A DNA stretch of 64,000 nt from an uncultured Verrucomicrobiota bacterium. GTDB taxonomy: Bacteria; Verrucomicrobiota; Verrucomicrobiia; Limisphaerales; UBA9464. Of this stretch, positions 16,534 to 27,400 are shown one piece after another. A program made the position numbers and the translations under genes. The notes under the pieces were generated by a model that made no database searches, was not told the DNA's origin, and saw only the letters and a program-made list of their open reading frames with translations. Every line of letters starts with the position of its first letter. Position 1 is the stretch's first letter. Location of the stretch: NCBI GenBank assembly GCA_903907995.1, contig CAIVQH010000040.1:41207-105206 (forward strand), written 5' to 3'.

Positions 16534-16712
16534 GTGCTTCCGGGCGCGGCTGCGACGGATTCCGCGCCTTGGGGGGCATTTCAATTCCATTTTTGCATAG
16601 GCAGCACGGTTCCGCCTTGAAAGAGGCTGCCAATTTTCCCGCTGGCTAGGCCGGAACGGGGCGCGGTAGTGTCGGGTCTCGTTCCCAAAGGGGAGCGCCT
16701 TAACTTTTTGAC

Positions 16713-18182
16713 ATGAATCCTCCCGGCGACATCGCGCTCATCGGCCTCGCGGTCATGGGCCAGAACCTGATCCTCAACATGAACGACCACGGCTTCACCG
16801 TCGTGGCGTACAACCGCACCACCTCCAAGGTGGACGATTTCCTCGCGAACGAGGCCAAGGGCACCAAGGTCCTCGGCGCGCACTCCATCGAGGAGATGGT
16901 GTCGAAGCTCAAGAAGCCCCGCCGCATCATGTGCATGGTCAAGGCCGGCAGCGCGGTCGATGACTTCATCGCCCAGATCGTGCCGTTCCTGGAGCCCGGC
17001 GACATCATCATCGACGGCGGCAACTCGCTCTACGGCGACAGCAACCGCCGCGTGAAGGAGCTCGAAGCCAAGGGCCTGCTCTTCATCGGCACCGGCGTGT
17101 CCGGCGGCGAGGAGGGCGCGCGGTTCGGCCCCAGCATCATGCCCGGCGGCAGCGCGGCGGCCTGGCCCGCGGTGAAGGAAATCTTCCAGGGCATCTCCGC
17201 CAAGGTCGATGGCGGCACGCCCTGCTGCGACTGGGTGGGCAACGGCGGTTCCGGCCACTACGTCAAGATGGTCCACAACGGCATCGAGTACGGCGACATG
17301 CAGCTCATCTGCGAGGCCTACAGCCTGATGCGCGACGGCCTCGGCATGACCGCCGACGAGATGGCGGCCGTGTTCAAGGAGTGGAACGCGGGCGAGCTCG
17401 ACAGCTTCCTCATCGAGATCACGGCCAACATCCTCGCCAAGAAGGACGAGGAAGGCACCCCGCTCGTGGACAAGATCCTCGACACCGCCGGTCAGAAGGG
17501 CACGGGCAAGTGGACCGTCATCGATTCCGCGAACCTCGCCCAGCCCGTCACGCTCATCGCCGAGGCGGTGTTCTCCCGCTGCGTCAGCGCCATGAAGGAC
17601 GAGCGCGTGAAGGCCGCCCGCAAGCTCAAGGGCCCCCGCCCCGTCCTGTCGCAGGCCAAGGATCCCGCGAAGAAGAAGGCGCTGATCAACGACATCATGA
17701 GCGCGCTCTACGCCTCAAAGATCGTCAGCTACGCGCAGGGCTACATGCTGCTGCGCGCGGCGGCCAAGGAATACGGCTGGGACCTCAACTACGGCGGCAT
17801 CGCCCTCATGTGGCGCGGCGGCTGCATCATCCGGTCGCGCTTCCTCGGCAAGATCAAGGAGGCCTACGACAAGAACCCGAAGCTGGCCAACCTGCTGCTC
17901 GACGACTACTTCCGCGGCGAGATCAAGAAGTCGCAGAAGGGCTGGCGCAACGTGGTCTCGCTGGCCGCCAAGAAGGGCATCCCCGTGCCCGCCTTCAGCA
18001 CGGCGCTGGCGTTCTTCGACGGCTACCGCAACCCGAGCCTGCCGGCCAACCTGCTCCAGGCGCAGCGCGACTACTTCGGCGCCCACACCTACGAGCGCGT
18101 GGACAAGCCGCGCGGCGAGTTCTTCCACACCAACTGGACCGGTACGGGCGGCCGCGTGAGCTCGAGCACGTACAACGCGTAA
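16713..18182 (+). CDS. gnd: 6-phosphogluconate dehydrogenase, decarboxylating
   Basis: 489 aa, the usual size of the long form. It oxidises 6-phosphogluconate to ribulose 5-phosphate with NADP+ in the oxidative pentose phosphate pathway. Seen are the Rossmann start IALIGLAVMGQNLILNM, the substrate loop GTGVSGGEEGARFGPSIMPG, the catalytic HYVKMVHNGIEYGDMQLI, DTAGQKGTGKWT and the C-terminal GRVSSSTYNA tail region with HTNWTG. The gene converges on a PfkB sugar kinase; the two share a bidirectional terminator. There is no zwf or pgl next to it. Confidence 0.97.
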   Translation: MNPPGDIALIGLAVMGQNLILNMNDHGFTVVAYNRTTSKVDDFLANEAKGTKVLGAHSIEEMVSKLKKPRRIMCMVKAGSAVDDFIAQIVPFLEPGDIIIDGGNSLYGDSNRRVKELEAKGLLFIGTGVSGGEEGARFGPSIMPGGSAAAWPAVKEIFQGISAKVDGGTPCCDWVGNGGSGHYVKMVHNGIEYGDMQLICEAYSLMRDGLGMTADEMAAVFKEWNAGELDSFLIEITANILAKKDEEGTPLVDKILDTAGQKGTGKWTVIDSANLAQPVTLIAEAVFSRCVSAMKDERVKAARKLKGPRPVLSQAKDPAKKKALINDIMSALYASKIVSYAQGYMLLRAAAKEYGWDLNYGGIALMWRGGCIIRSRFLGKIKEAYDKNPKLANLLLDDYFRGEIKKSQKGWRNVVSLAAKKGIPVPAFSTALAFFDGYRNPSLPANLLQAQRDYFGAHTYERVDKPRGEFFHTNWTGTGGRVSSSTYNA

Positions 18183-18201
18183 ACGGCGGCTGGACGGCTA
18201 A

Positions 18202-18246
18202 AACAAAAGCGGCGAAACCGGTGACGGTTTCGCCGCTTTGCTTTTG
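18202..18246. terminator. Bidirectional terminator between gnd and the sugar kinase
   Basis: AAGCGGCGAAACC and GGTTTCGCCGCTT form a 13-bp stem around GGTGAC/short loop, with an A-rich left side (AAAACAAAA) and a T-rich right side (TTTGCTTTT), so it can stop transcripts from both convergent genes. Confidence 0.9.
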
Positions 18247-18255
18247 GAAATCCCA

Positions 18256-19338
18256 TTACCGCTGGATGCGGGCCGAGCCGCCCTTGGCGAAGGCGCGGAC
18301 TTCTTCCTCGGTCGCCATCGTGGTGTCGCCGGGGAAGGTGGTGAGCAGGGCGCCGTGGGCCCAGCCGAGGCGCACGGCCATCTCTTCGGATTCGCCGGCC
18401 AGCAGGCCGTGGATAAAGCCGGCCGCAAAGCCGTCGCCGCCGCCGACGCGGTCGAGGACGTCGAGCTCGCAGGTGGGCGCGACGTAGTTCTGGCCGTTGA
18501 TCCAGGCGACCGCGCTCCAGCTGTGGCGGTTGGTCGTGTGCACCTCGCGTAGCGTCGTGGCGACCGCCTTGACGTGCGGATGCTGCTTCACCACCCGCCC
18601 GATCATGTCGAAGAAGGTGTCGGTATCGAGCTTCGAGGCCGCGGCCACTTCCGGGCCGGCGATGCCAAGGCCCTTCTGCAGGTCCTCCTCGTTGCCGATG
18701 ATGACGTCCACGTGCTCCATGATGCGCCGGAGCGTGGCCACGGCGCGGTCGCCGCCGCCGAAGACCTTCCAGAGCTTGGCGCGGAAGTTCAGGTCAAACG
18801 AGGTCACCGCCCCGGCCGCGTGGGCGGCCTGCATGCCCTCGATGATGAGTTCGGGCGTGGTCGGCGACAGCGCGGCGAAGATGCCGCCGCTGTGGAACCA
18901 GCGCACCCCGCCGGCGAAAATCTCGTTCCAGTTGAAATCCCCCGGCTTGAGCTGCGCGGCGGCCTCGTTGCAGCGGTTGTAGAAGACGACGGGGGCGCGC
19001 ACGCCCTTGCCCTGGTCGCTGAACACCGTGGCCATGTTCGGCCCGGTGACGCCGTCGTGCTCAAAACGCCGGTAGAAGGGTTTCACGCCCATCGCCCGCA
19101 CGCGCTCGGCGATCAGCTCGCCGATCGGGTAGTTCACCATCGCGGAGACGATGCCGGTGGGCCGGCGGAAGCAGTCGGCGAGGTTGGCGGCCACGTTGAA
19201 TTCGCCACCGCTGACGTGGATCTGGCACTGGGTCGCCTTGCGGAAGGGGACGAGGCCGGGATCGAGGCGGTGGACGAGCGCGCCGAGGGAGACGAAATCC
19301 AGGGCGCCACTCGGGCGGAGGTTCAGACCGTACTTCAT
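18256..19338 (-). CDS. PfkB-family sugar kinase (KDG kinase-like)
   Basis: 360 aa from the ATG at 19338, which has GAAAGAAAA upstream and gives the family start (FVSLGALVHRLDP). PfkB signature 1 is in CQIHVSGGEFNVAANLADCF and signature 2 in LDVLDRVGGGDGFAAGFIHG, containing the catalytic Asp. The middle (TSFDLNFRAKLWK, VIIGNEEDL) matches 2-keto-3-deoxygluconate kinases best, which would feed the Entner-Doudoroff route. Substrate choice cannot be fixed from motifs alone, and fructokinase-like activity is possible. The convergent gnd makes a role in sugar-acid metabolism reasonable but is not proof. Confidence 0.85.
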   Translation of the reverse strand: MKYGLNLRPSGALDFVSLGALVHRLDPGLVPFRKATQCQIHVSGGEFNVAANLADCFRRPTGIVSAMVNYPIGELIAERVRAMGVKPFYRRFEHDGVTGPNMATVFSDQGKGVRAPVVFYNRCNEAAAQLKPGDFNWNEIFAGGVRWFHSGGIFAALSPTTPELIIEGMQAAHAAGAVTSFDLNFRAKLWKVFGGGDRAVATLRRIMEHVDVIIGNEEDLQKGLGIAGPEVAAASKLDTDTFFDMIGRVVKQHPHVKAVATTLREVHTTNRHSWSAVAWINGQNYVAPTCELDVLDRVGGGDGFAAGFIHGLLAGESEEMAVRLGWAHGALLTTFPGDTTMATEEEVRAFAKGGSARIQR

Positions 19339-19471
19339 GAGTTTTCTTTCGGGCGGGTGCGATTGCGGCCGGCCGGACTCCGCCAGAAGGGACGAAGCGC
19401 AAGCCGACGTACGTGATGCCGCCATGATAGGTGTGACCCAAGGCCCGCCAACTGAAATCAGAAAGCCGCAA

Positions 19472-19570
19472 GTAGGACGGGCGTCCCGCCCGTCTTCCAT
19501 AATTGTGTCTGTTGGGCATCCGAACACCGCACGGGGAAAAGATAGAAGACGGGCGGGACGCCCGTCCTAC
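19472..19570. repeat. Family C dispersed hairpin repeat (GTAGGACGGGCGTCC type)
   Basis: GTAGGACGGGCGTCCCGCCC (left, from 19472) and its reverse complement (right, ending 19570) enclose about 50 bases. The same outer arm sequence flanks the insertion sequence at 52796-54116. It occupies most of the 320-base gap before the oxidoreductase gene; nothing else is seen there. Confidence 0.85.
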
Positions 19571-19662
19571 TTTGGAGGGGCCTTCGGCCTTCAGCCCCTG
19601 CTCCACCTGGACGAAACCCGGCTTGGCTTCGTTCTCCGGCTCGGTAACATCCCGGCACACGC

Positions 19663-20985
19663 ATGAACTCCCCTGTCCCGACTCCGGCTGACGTGAACCG
19701 TCGCGATTTCGTCAAAGTCGGCTCCTTTGCCGCCATGATCGCCGCGCTGGGCGGCATTCCCATCAACGGCGAGGAGGCGAAGAAGAATCCCGATGGCACG
19801 GTGGCGGTACCCAAGGCCGATCCCAACTTCAAGGAAAAGCCCCCCGGACCGCCGGTGAAGTTCGGCGTCATCGGGCTCGGCGCGCAGGGCCGTGAGGTGA
19901 TCGCGCAGCTTGGCCGCCTGCCCAACGGACCCGTGGCGGCGGTGGGCGACAGTTACAAATCCTCCATCAAGCGCGCGGCCGAGGCGGCCCCGAACGCGAA
20001 GACTTACGATGATTACAAGGCGGTGCTCGACGACAAGGACGTCCAGGCCGTCGTCATTGCCACCCCCACGCACCTGCACCGGCAGATCGCGCTGGACGCC
20101 ATGCAGGCGGGCAAGCACGTCTATCTCGAGGCGCCGATGGCCGGCTCGATCGACGATGCGCGGGCGATTGCGAAGGCGGCGTCGGCGCTGCCGGCGAAGC
20201 AGATCTTCCAGGTCGGCCAGCAGTACCGGGCGAATCCGCAGCACCACCACGTGCTGAAATTCTTCCGCACCGGCGCGTGCGGCAAGACGGCCTCGGCCCG
20301 GGCGCAGTTCAACAAGAAGCAGTCCTGGCGGCGGGCTTCTCCCAATCCCGACCGCGAAAGGGCGCTCAACTGGCGGCTCTACCAGGAGACCTCCCTCGGC
20401 CTGCTGGGCGAGATCGGCATCCACCCCATCGACACGGTGAGCTGGTATCTGGACGCGCTGCCCACCTCCGTGACGGGCTTCGGCGGCATTCTGCAATGGC
20501 AGGATGACCGTACCGTACCCGACACCATCCAGGCGGTGATCGAGTATCCCGGCGGCGTCCGGATGAATTATAGTGCGACGCTGGCCAGCTCCTTCGAGGG
20601 CGAGCACCAGATCTTCCACGGCAGTGACGCCGCCATCCTGATCCGGGACAACAAGGGCTGGATGTTCAAGGAGGTCGATGCGCCGCTGCTCGGCTGGGAG
20701 GTGTACGCCCGCAAGGACGATTTCCTCACCGACTCCGGCATCGCGCTGGTCGCGAATGCGACCAAAATTCTGGCGCAGGGAAAAAAACCGGCGGAAGCCG
20801 CGAGCGACACCGACTCACCGCTGAAGTACGCCCTGCAGGCCTTCGTGGACCACATCAACGAGGGCACCAAACCGGAGGCCGGCTGGAAGGAAGGCTTCGA
20901 GGCGACGGTCACGGCGGTGAAGTCCAACGAGGCCATTATGGCGGGCAGCAAGATCGTTTTCGAGCCCGGCTGGTTCAAGGTGTGA
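19663..20985 (+). CDS. Gfo/Idh/MocA-family oxidoreductase, exported type
   Basis: 440 aa. The N-terminus (NRRDFVKVGSFAAMIAALGG) looks like a twin-arginine export signal, so the enzyme probably acts in the periplasm. The NAD(P)-binding fold is at about 67-190 (VKFGVIGLGAQGREVI). The family's usual E-K-P reads YLEAPMAGS here, with Ala replacing the Lys that contacts substrate and cofactor. The C-terminal sheet domain is complete (GEIGIHPIDTVSWYLDALP). Many exported members are uncharacterised or act on sugars, so no substrate is proposed. It is a single gene with its own strong terminator. Confidence 0.85.
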   Translation: MNSPVPTPADVNRRDFVKVGSFAAMIAALGGIPINGEEAKKNPDGTVAVPKADPNFKEKPPGPPVKFGVIGLGAQGREVIAQLGRLPNGPVAAVGDSYKSSIKRAAEAAPNAKTYDDYKAVLDDKDVQAVVIATPTHLHRQIALDAMQAGKHVYLEAPMAGSIDDARAIAKAASALPAKQIFQVGQQYRANPQHHHVLKFFRTGACGKTASARAQFNKKQSWRRASPNPDRERALNWRLYQETSLGLLGEIGIHPIDTVSWYLDALPTSVTGFGGILQWQDDRTVPDTIQAVIEYPGGVRMNYSATLASSFEGEHQIFHGSDAAILIRDNKGWMFKEVDAPLLGWEVYARKDDFLTDSGIALVANATKILAQGKKPAEAASDTDSPLKYALQAFVDHINEGTKPEAGWKEGFEATVTAVKSNEAIMAGSKIVFEPGWFKV

Positions 20986-21029
20986 CCCCCACCGATGGGG
21001 GTCGCCAGTCACAATTTACCCCTCAGCTA

Positions 21030-21059
21030 GCGTCCGTCGTCACTGACGGACGCCTTTTC
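21030..21059 (+). terminator. Rho-independent terminator after the Gfo/Idh gene
   Basis: GCGTCCGTC, GTCACT loop, GACGGACGC, then CTTTT. It is 45 bases after the stop codon. Confidence 0.85.
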
Positions 21060-21429
21060 ATTTAAGTTCACGGGCCTCCTGCCGATGAGTGAGGGCATGG
21101 ACTATTACCCCTTTCACGAGGGGTGATGCCGGAGCCATTGGTAATATCGCCCGATATCCTGGGGCCGGCCAAATCCGCGCGGCGGTGCGTCAGCAGCGCC
21201 GGCCGGGAACACACGGTTCCCAGGCCCTTGGGAACAACCTGCTAGAAGTATTCCCTAAAGTTCCCCCGGAGCCCTGCCGATTCCTGTGACGATGAAACAG
21301 GCACGAACGGCGGAAAAAAATCCCAGCGACCGCAACCCGCGGGACGGTGAGATCGCGACGTGTCGTGCTGTTTTCCCGGGGAGCGCCGCTCCCTGGGGCC
21401 GCCGTCAGACCTCCAACCAGAAGGATCCC
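21060..21429. promoter_or_regulatory. Long leader of the giant protease gene
   Basis: About 370 bases with no convincing gene. A small inverted repeat CCCCTTTCACGAGGGG lies at about 21110-21125. An AGAAGGAT ribosome site at about 21419-21426 sits just before the ATG at 21430 and decides that start over an in-frame GTG at 21286, whose extra N-terminus lacks a signal sequence. Confidence 0.45.
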
Positions 21430-24400
21430 ATGGATTCCCGCCCGACCACTCGTTCCACCCCGCGCTTCGCGGAAGTCTCCCGCCTCGTCCGCCGTGTCGC
21501 ACGGCAGGGCGCAGCCCTCTTCGCTTTTGCCGGCCTGATGCTGGGCGCGACCGCGCTGCCCGCCCGGGCGGAAGGGGCGGCCGAACTGTTTCTCGCCGAG
21601 CCGGCCACCACGGGCGCCAAGCCCGCCGCCGCCGTGCCGCCGGGCCTGCACCGGGCGCGTGCCGCCAGGATCAATGCGCAGCTGCTGCATGATCCGGCCT
21701 CGCCGCTCCACCACCCCTCTCCCGCCGCGCTGAAGAATCCGAGCTCGCGCCTCTCGATCAGCCTGTATGGCGACCGCCAAGTCACTGCGGTCATCGAGCA
21801 CACCGAGTACAAGCCCGGTGGCCGTTTCCTCGCGCATGGCGTCGTCGAGGGCGTGCCGGGCAGCCGGGTGGCGTTCAGCGTGGATGGCGACGTCCTCGCC
21901 GGCACGGTGTTCGTCCCGGGCCAGGACGCGACGCAGATTTCCTACCTCGGTGACGGCGTGCATCAGATTGCCGATCTGGACCAGGAACTCGGCACCGCGT
22001 GCGGCGCGGTGCTGGCTCCAGACCAGTCCGGCGATGCGACCGCCATCATTCACGCCCCGATCACCGCCGGCACGACGCCGACGGTGGTGGATGTGGCGGT
22101 CCTTTACACCACGGCGGCGATGAACGGCGCGGGCGGCGTCCCGGGCATCCAGAGCCAGATCGATCTCGCGGTGGATGAGGCCAACACCTGCTTCTCGAAC
22201 AGCGGCATCAACGTCCAGCTCAACCTGGTCTATCGCGGCGAGGTCACCTACAACGAGACCAGCAACCCGACCACCGACCTGGGCCATCTGCAGAACCCGA
22301 CGGACGGCCAGCTCGATTCCGCCCAGACCATCCGTACCCAGTACGGCGCGGACCTCGTCTGCCTGGTGGTGGAGGGCATGAACACCTACGCCGGCCTCGG
22401 CTACGTGATGTCCCCGATCGCGAGCAGCTTCGCCAGCTACGGCTACAGCGTCGTGAAGCGCCAGTACCTCACCGGCGTTTACACCTTCCCGCATGAGCTC
22501 GGGCACAACTTCGGCTGCAACCACGACCGCCAGAACGCCACTGGCAGCGGCGCGTTCTCCTATTCCTACGGCTACCGCTTTGATGCGGCCGGCACGACCT
22601 ACCGTACCGTGATGGCCTACGCCCCGGGCACGCGCATCCCCTATTTCTCCAATCCCAGTGTGAACTACCTCGGCGTCGCGACGGGGGTCGCGCACGGGCA
22701 GGCGACCGAGGCCGACAACGTCGGCACGATCAACGCCTCGGCGGACACGGTGTCGGCCTTCAGCGGCCCGTCCACCGTCATCGATTTCAGCACCAACGCG
22801 ATCACCGTGGCGGAGAATGTCGGCAGCATCACCCTGAGCCTCGACCGCACGGGCGTCGTCACCAACACCTCGACGGTCAAGATCACCACGGTGGCCGGCA
22901 CCGCGAAGGCGGGCAGCGATTACACGGCCGTGAGCCAGACGGTCACGTTTGCCAGCGGCGAGACCAACAAGACGGTGTCGGTCAGCATCGTCAACGACAC
23001 GGTGGTCGAGGGCACGGAGACCTTCACGGTCAGCCTTTCCGCCCCCACCGGCGCGGTGGTGGGCCTGAACACGCCCTATACGGTCACCATCACCGATGAT
23101 GACACCACCGTGGCCCTGGCCGCGGCGACCGCGAGCGTCCTGGAGAGCGCCGGGAACGCGGTGCTCACCGTGGTGCGCGCGGGCGTGACAAACTCGGTGG
23201 TCACCGTGGATTACGCCACGGCGAACGGCACGGCACTCGCCGGCAGCGACTACACGAACACGACCGGCACGGTGACCTTCAATGCGGGTGAGACCAACAA
23301 GACCATCTCGATCCCGGTGGTGGCCGACAGCCTGATCGAGGGCAAGGAGACCTTCACGCTGGCCCTGAGCAACCCGACCAACGCCCTGCTGGGCTCGGTG
23401 ACGAGCTCGGTCGTGACGATCCAGGATGCCAATGTGGAGTTCGACTTCGCGACGGCGTCGCTGACGCAGTCGGTGCTGGAAACGGCCGGCAAGGCGACCC
23501 TGACGGTGTGGCGCCTGGGCGGCACGACGCTGACGAACACGGTCGATTTCGCCATCACGACCAACGGCTCGGCGGTCGCAGGGACGAACTATACGTCCAC
23601 GAACGGGACGCTGACCTTCCTGCCGGGCGTGACAAATCTGACGGTGAACCTGCCGGTGCTGCATGACGGCGCGATCGCAGGTGACAAGACCGTGGAACTG
23701 GCCCTGAGCAATCCGGGCGGCACGGCGACGGTCGGCACGAACGACACGGCGACGGTGACGATCAAGGATGTGGATTCGACGTTCAACTTCACGGTGGTGA
23801 CGAACAACGTGGCGGAGAATGCCGGCACGGTCGTGCTGAACGTGCGGCGCACGGGCGGCCTGGCGGCCGCGGCGGGGGTGAGTTATAAGAGCTCGACCAA
23901 CGGCACCGCCACCTCGGGCGTGGACTTCACGCCGGCTGTGGGGACCCTGAGCTTCGCGGCCGGTGACACGAACAAGGCGATCACGGTCAAGATCACCAAC
24001 GACAGCCTGATCGAGGGCGACGAGACCTTCACGGTGGCACTGAGCGCCCCGTCGGGGAACGCCACGCTGGGCACGAACGGCACGGCGGTGGTGAACATCC
24101 TGGATGATGATCTGAACAGCTTCGGCTTTAGCGCGACGACGGCGAGCGTTTCCGAGAGTGGCACCAACGTGGTGCTGACGGTGGTGCGCACCGGCTCGAC
24201 CAACGCGACGAGCGTGAAATATGCGGCCACGGCGGGCACGGCCAAGGCCGGCACGGACTTCACGGCCACAACCGGAACCCTGAGCTTTGCCAACGGCGAC
24301 ACGAACAAGACGATCACCGTACCGATCATCGACAACCAGAAGGTGGACGGCAGCCGGCTCTTCACGGTGGTGCTGAGCGCCCCGGCCACCAACAGCGTGG

Positions 24401-27400
24401 TCGGCACGAACGGGACGGCGACGGTGACGATCACCGACGACGACACGATGGTGGCCTTCACGGCGGCGACCGCGAGCGTGCTGGAAAGCGCGACCAACGT
24501 CGTGCTGAACCTGGTGCGTACCGGTGTGACGAACACCACAGTGACCGTGGATTTCGCGACCACGAACGGAACCGCCCTCGCCGGCAGTGATTATACGAAC
24601 ACGACCGGCACGGTGACCTTCAGCGGTGGTGAGACCAACAAGACGATCACGATCCCGATCATTGCCGACAGCCTGGTCGAGGGTAAGGAGACGTTCTCGG
24701 TGAAGCTGAGCAATCCCTCCAACACCCTGCTGGGCACCATCACGAACGCGGTGGTGACGATCCTGGACGCGAACGTGGAGTTCGAAATCGCCACGGCCTC
24801 GACCAACCTCTCGGTGCTGGAGACGGCCGGCAAGGCGACCGTGAACGTCTGGCGCCTGGGCGGCACCACGGCCACCAACACGGTCCTGTTCGGCACGGCG
24901 ACCAATTTCCCCACCGCCCTCGCGGGCACCAACTACACGATGACGAACGGTCTCCTCACCTTCCTGCCGGGGGTGACGAACATGTCCTTCACGGTGCCGA
25001 TCCTGCATGACGGCGTGGTGGCCGGTGACACGCTGCTGGTGGCCGGAATCGCCAGCGCGGGCGGGACCGAGACGATCAACACCAATCAATATTATTCCCT
25101 GGTCACGATCCAGGACGTGGACTCGACCTTCAACTTCGCGACGGTAACCAACAACGTGGCCGAGAACGCCGGCACAGTGGTGCTGAACGTGCGGCGCACC
25201 GGCGGCTTGGCGGCCGCGGCGACGGTGGCCTACAAGAGCTCGACGAACGGTACGGCCACCTCGGGCGTGGACTTCACCCCGGCCACCGGGACCCTGAGTT
25301 TCGCCGCGGGCGACACGAACAAGATCATCACGGTCAAGATCACCAATGACACACTCATCGAGGGCGACGAAACCTTCACGGTGGCGCTGAGCGCGCCAAC
25401 GGGGAACGCCACGCTGGGCACGAACGGCATGGCGGTGGTCGTCATCCAGGATGATGACCTGAACAGCTTCGCCTTCACCGCCGGCACGGCCAGCGTGGCG
25501 GAGAACGGCACCAACGTGGTGCTGACCGTGGTGCGCACGGGCTCGACCAACGCGACCACCGTGAAGTACGCGACCACGCCGGGCACGGCCAAGGCCGGCA
25601 CTGATTTCACCGCCACGACGGGAACCCTGAGCTTCGCGACCGGTGACACGAACAAGACGATCACCGTCCCGATCATCGACAACCAGAAGGTGGACGGGAA
25701 CCGGGTGTTCACGCTCGGCCTGAACACCCCGGGCACGAACGACGTGCTGGGTGCGACCAGCGCGGTGACCATCACCATCAACGACGATGACACGGCCGTG
25801 AACTTCAGCGCGGCGACCGCCTCGGTGCTGGAAACGGCGACGAATGTCGTGTTGAACCTGGTGCGTACCGGCGTGACGAACTCGGTCGTGAGTGTGAACT
25901 ACGCGACCACGAACGGAACGGCCCTCGCTGGCAGTGACTATACGAACACCACGGGCACCGTGACCTTCAACGCGGGTGAGACCAACAAGACGATCACGAT
26001 CCCGGTCATTGCCGACAGCCTGATCGAGGGCAAGGAAACCTTCTCGGTGCAGCTGAGCAGCCCGACGAACACGTTCCTGGGGACGGTGACCAACACGGTG
26101 GTGACGATCCTCGATGCGAATGTCGAATTCGACTTCGCGACCTCGGCGCTGACGAGCTCGGTGCTGGAGACCGCCGGGAAATCGACGCTGACGGTCTGGC
26201 GCCTGGGTGGCACGACGTTTACCAACACGGTAGATTTCGCGGTGACCACCAACGGCACGGCGGTGGCGGGGACGAACTACACGTCCACCAACGGGACGCT
26301 GACCTTCCTGCCGGGCGTGACGAACCTCACGGTGAGCCTGCCGGTGCTGCATGACGGCGTGGTCGCGGGCGACAAGACCGTGGCACTGGCCCTGAGCAAT
26401 CCGGGCGGCACGGCGACGGTCGGCACGAACGACACGGCGATGCTGACCATCAAGGATGTGGACTCGACCTTCAACTTCACGGTGGTGACGAACAATATCG
26501 CCGAGAACGCGGGCTCGTTGGTCCTGAACGTGCAGCGCACGGGCGGCCTGGCGGCCGCGGCGGGTGTCACTTACAAGAGCTCCACGAACGGCACGGCCAC
26601 CTCGGGCGTGGACTTCACGCCGGCCACCGGAACGCTGAGTTTTGCGGCCGGTGACACGAACAAGACGATAACGGTCAAGATCACCAACGACACCCTCATC
26701 GAAGGCGACGAGACCTTCACGGTGGCACTGAGCGCACCGTCGGGGAACGCCACGCTGGGCACGAACAGCACGGCGGTCGTGAACATCCTGGATGATGACT
26801 TCTACAGCTTCGCCTTCACCGCCGCCACGGCGAGCGTGGCGGAGAACGGCACCAATGTGGTGCTCACGGTGGTGCGCACCGGTGCTACGAACGCCACGAG
26901 CGTGAAGTACACGGCCACCGCCGGCACGGCCAAGGCCGGAGTGGACTTCACGGCCACGACGGGAACCCTGAGCTTCGCCAACGGCGACACGAACAAGACG
27001 ATCACGGTGCCGATCATCGACAACCAGAAGGTGGATGGTAACCGGGTGTTCACGGTGGCGCTGAGCGCGCCGGGGACGAACGGCGTGCTCGGCGCGACCA
27101 GCGTGGCCACCGTGACGATCGACGACGACGACACGGCGGTGAGCTTCACCGCGGCGACCGCCTCGGTGCTGGAAACGGCAACGAACGTGGTGCTGACCCT
27201 GGTCCGCACGGGCGTCACCAACTCGGTGGTCAGCGTGGATTACGCCACCGCCGATGGCACGGCGACCGCCGGCAGCGACTATACGAACACTACCGGTACG
27301 GTGACCTTCGATCTCGGTGAGACGAACAAGACGATCACGATCCCGGTCGTGGCCGACAGCCTCATCGAGGGCAAGGAGACCTTCACGGTCGCCCTGAGCA

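Noticed and set aside
21286..21429. GTG start for the giant protease at 21286
   Set aside because: The extension is charged and unlike a leader; the ATG at 21430 has a ribosome site and precedes a signal peptide.
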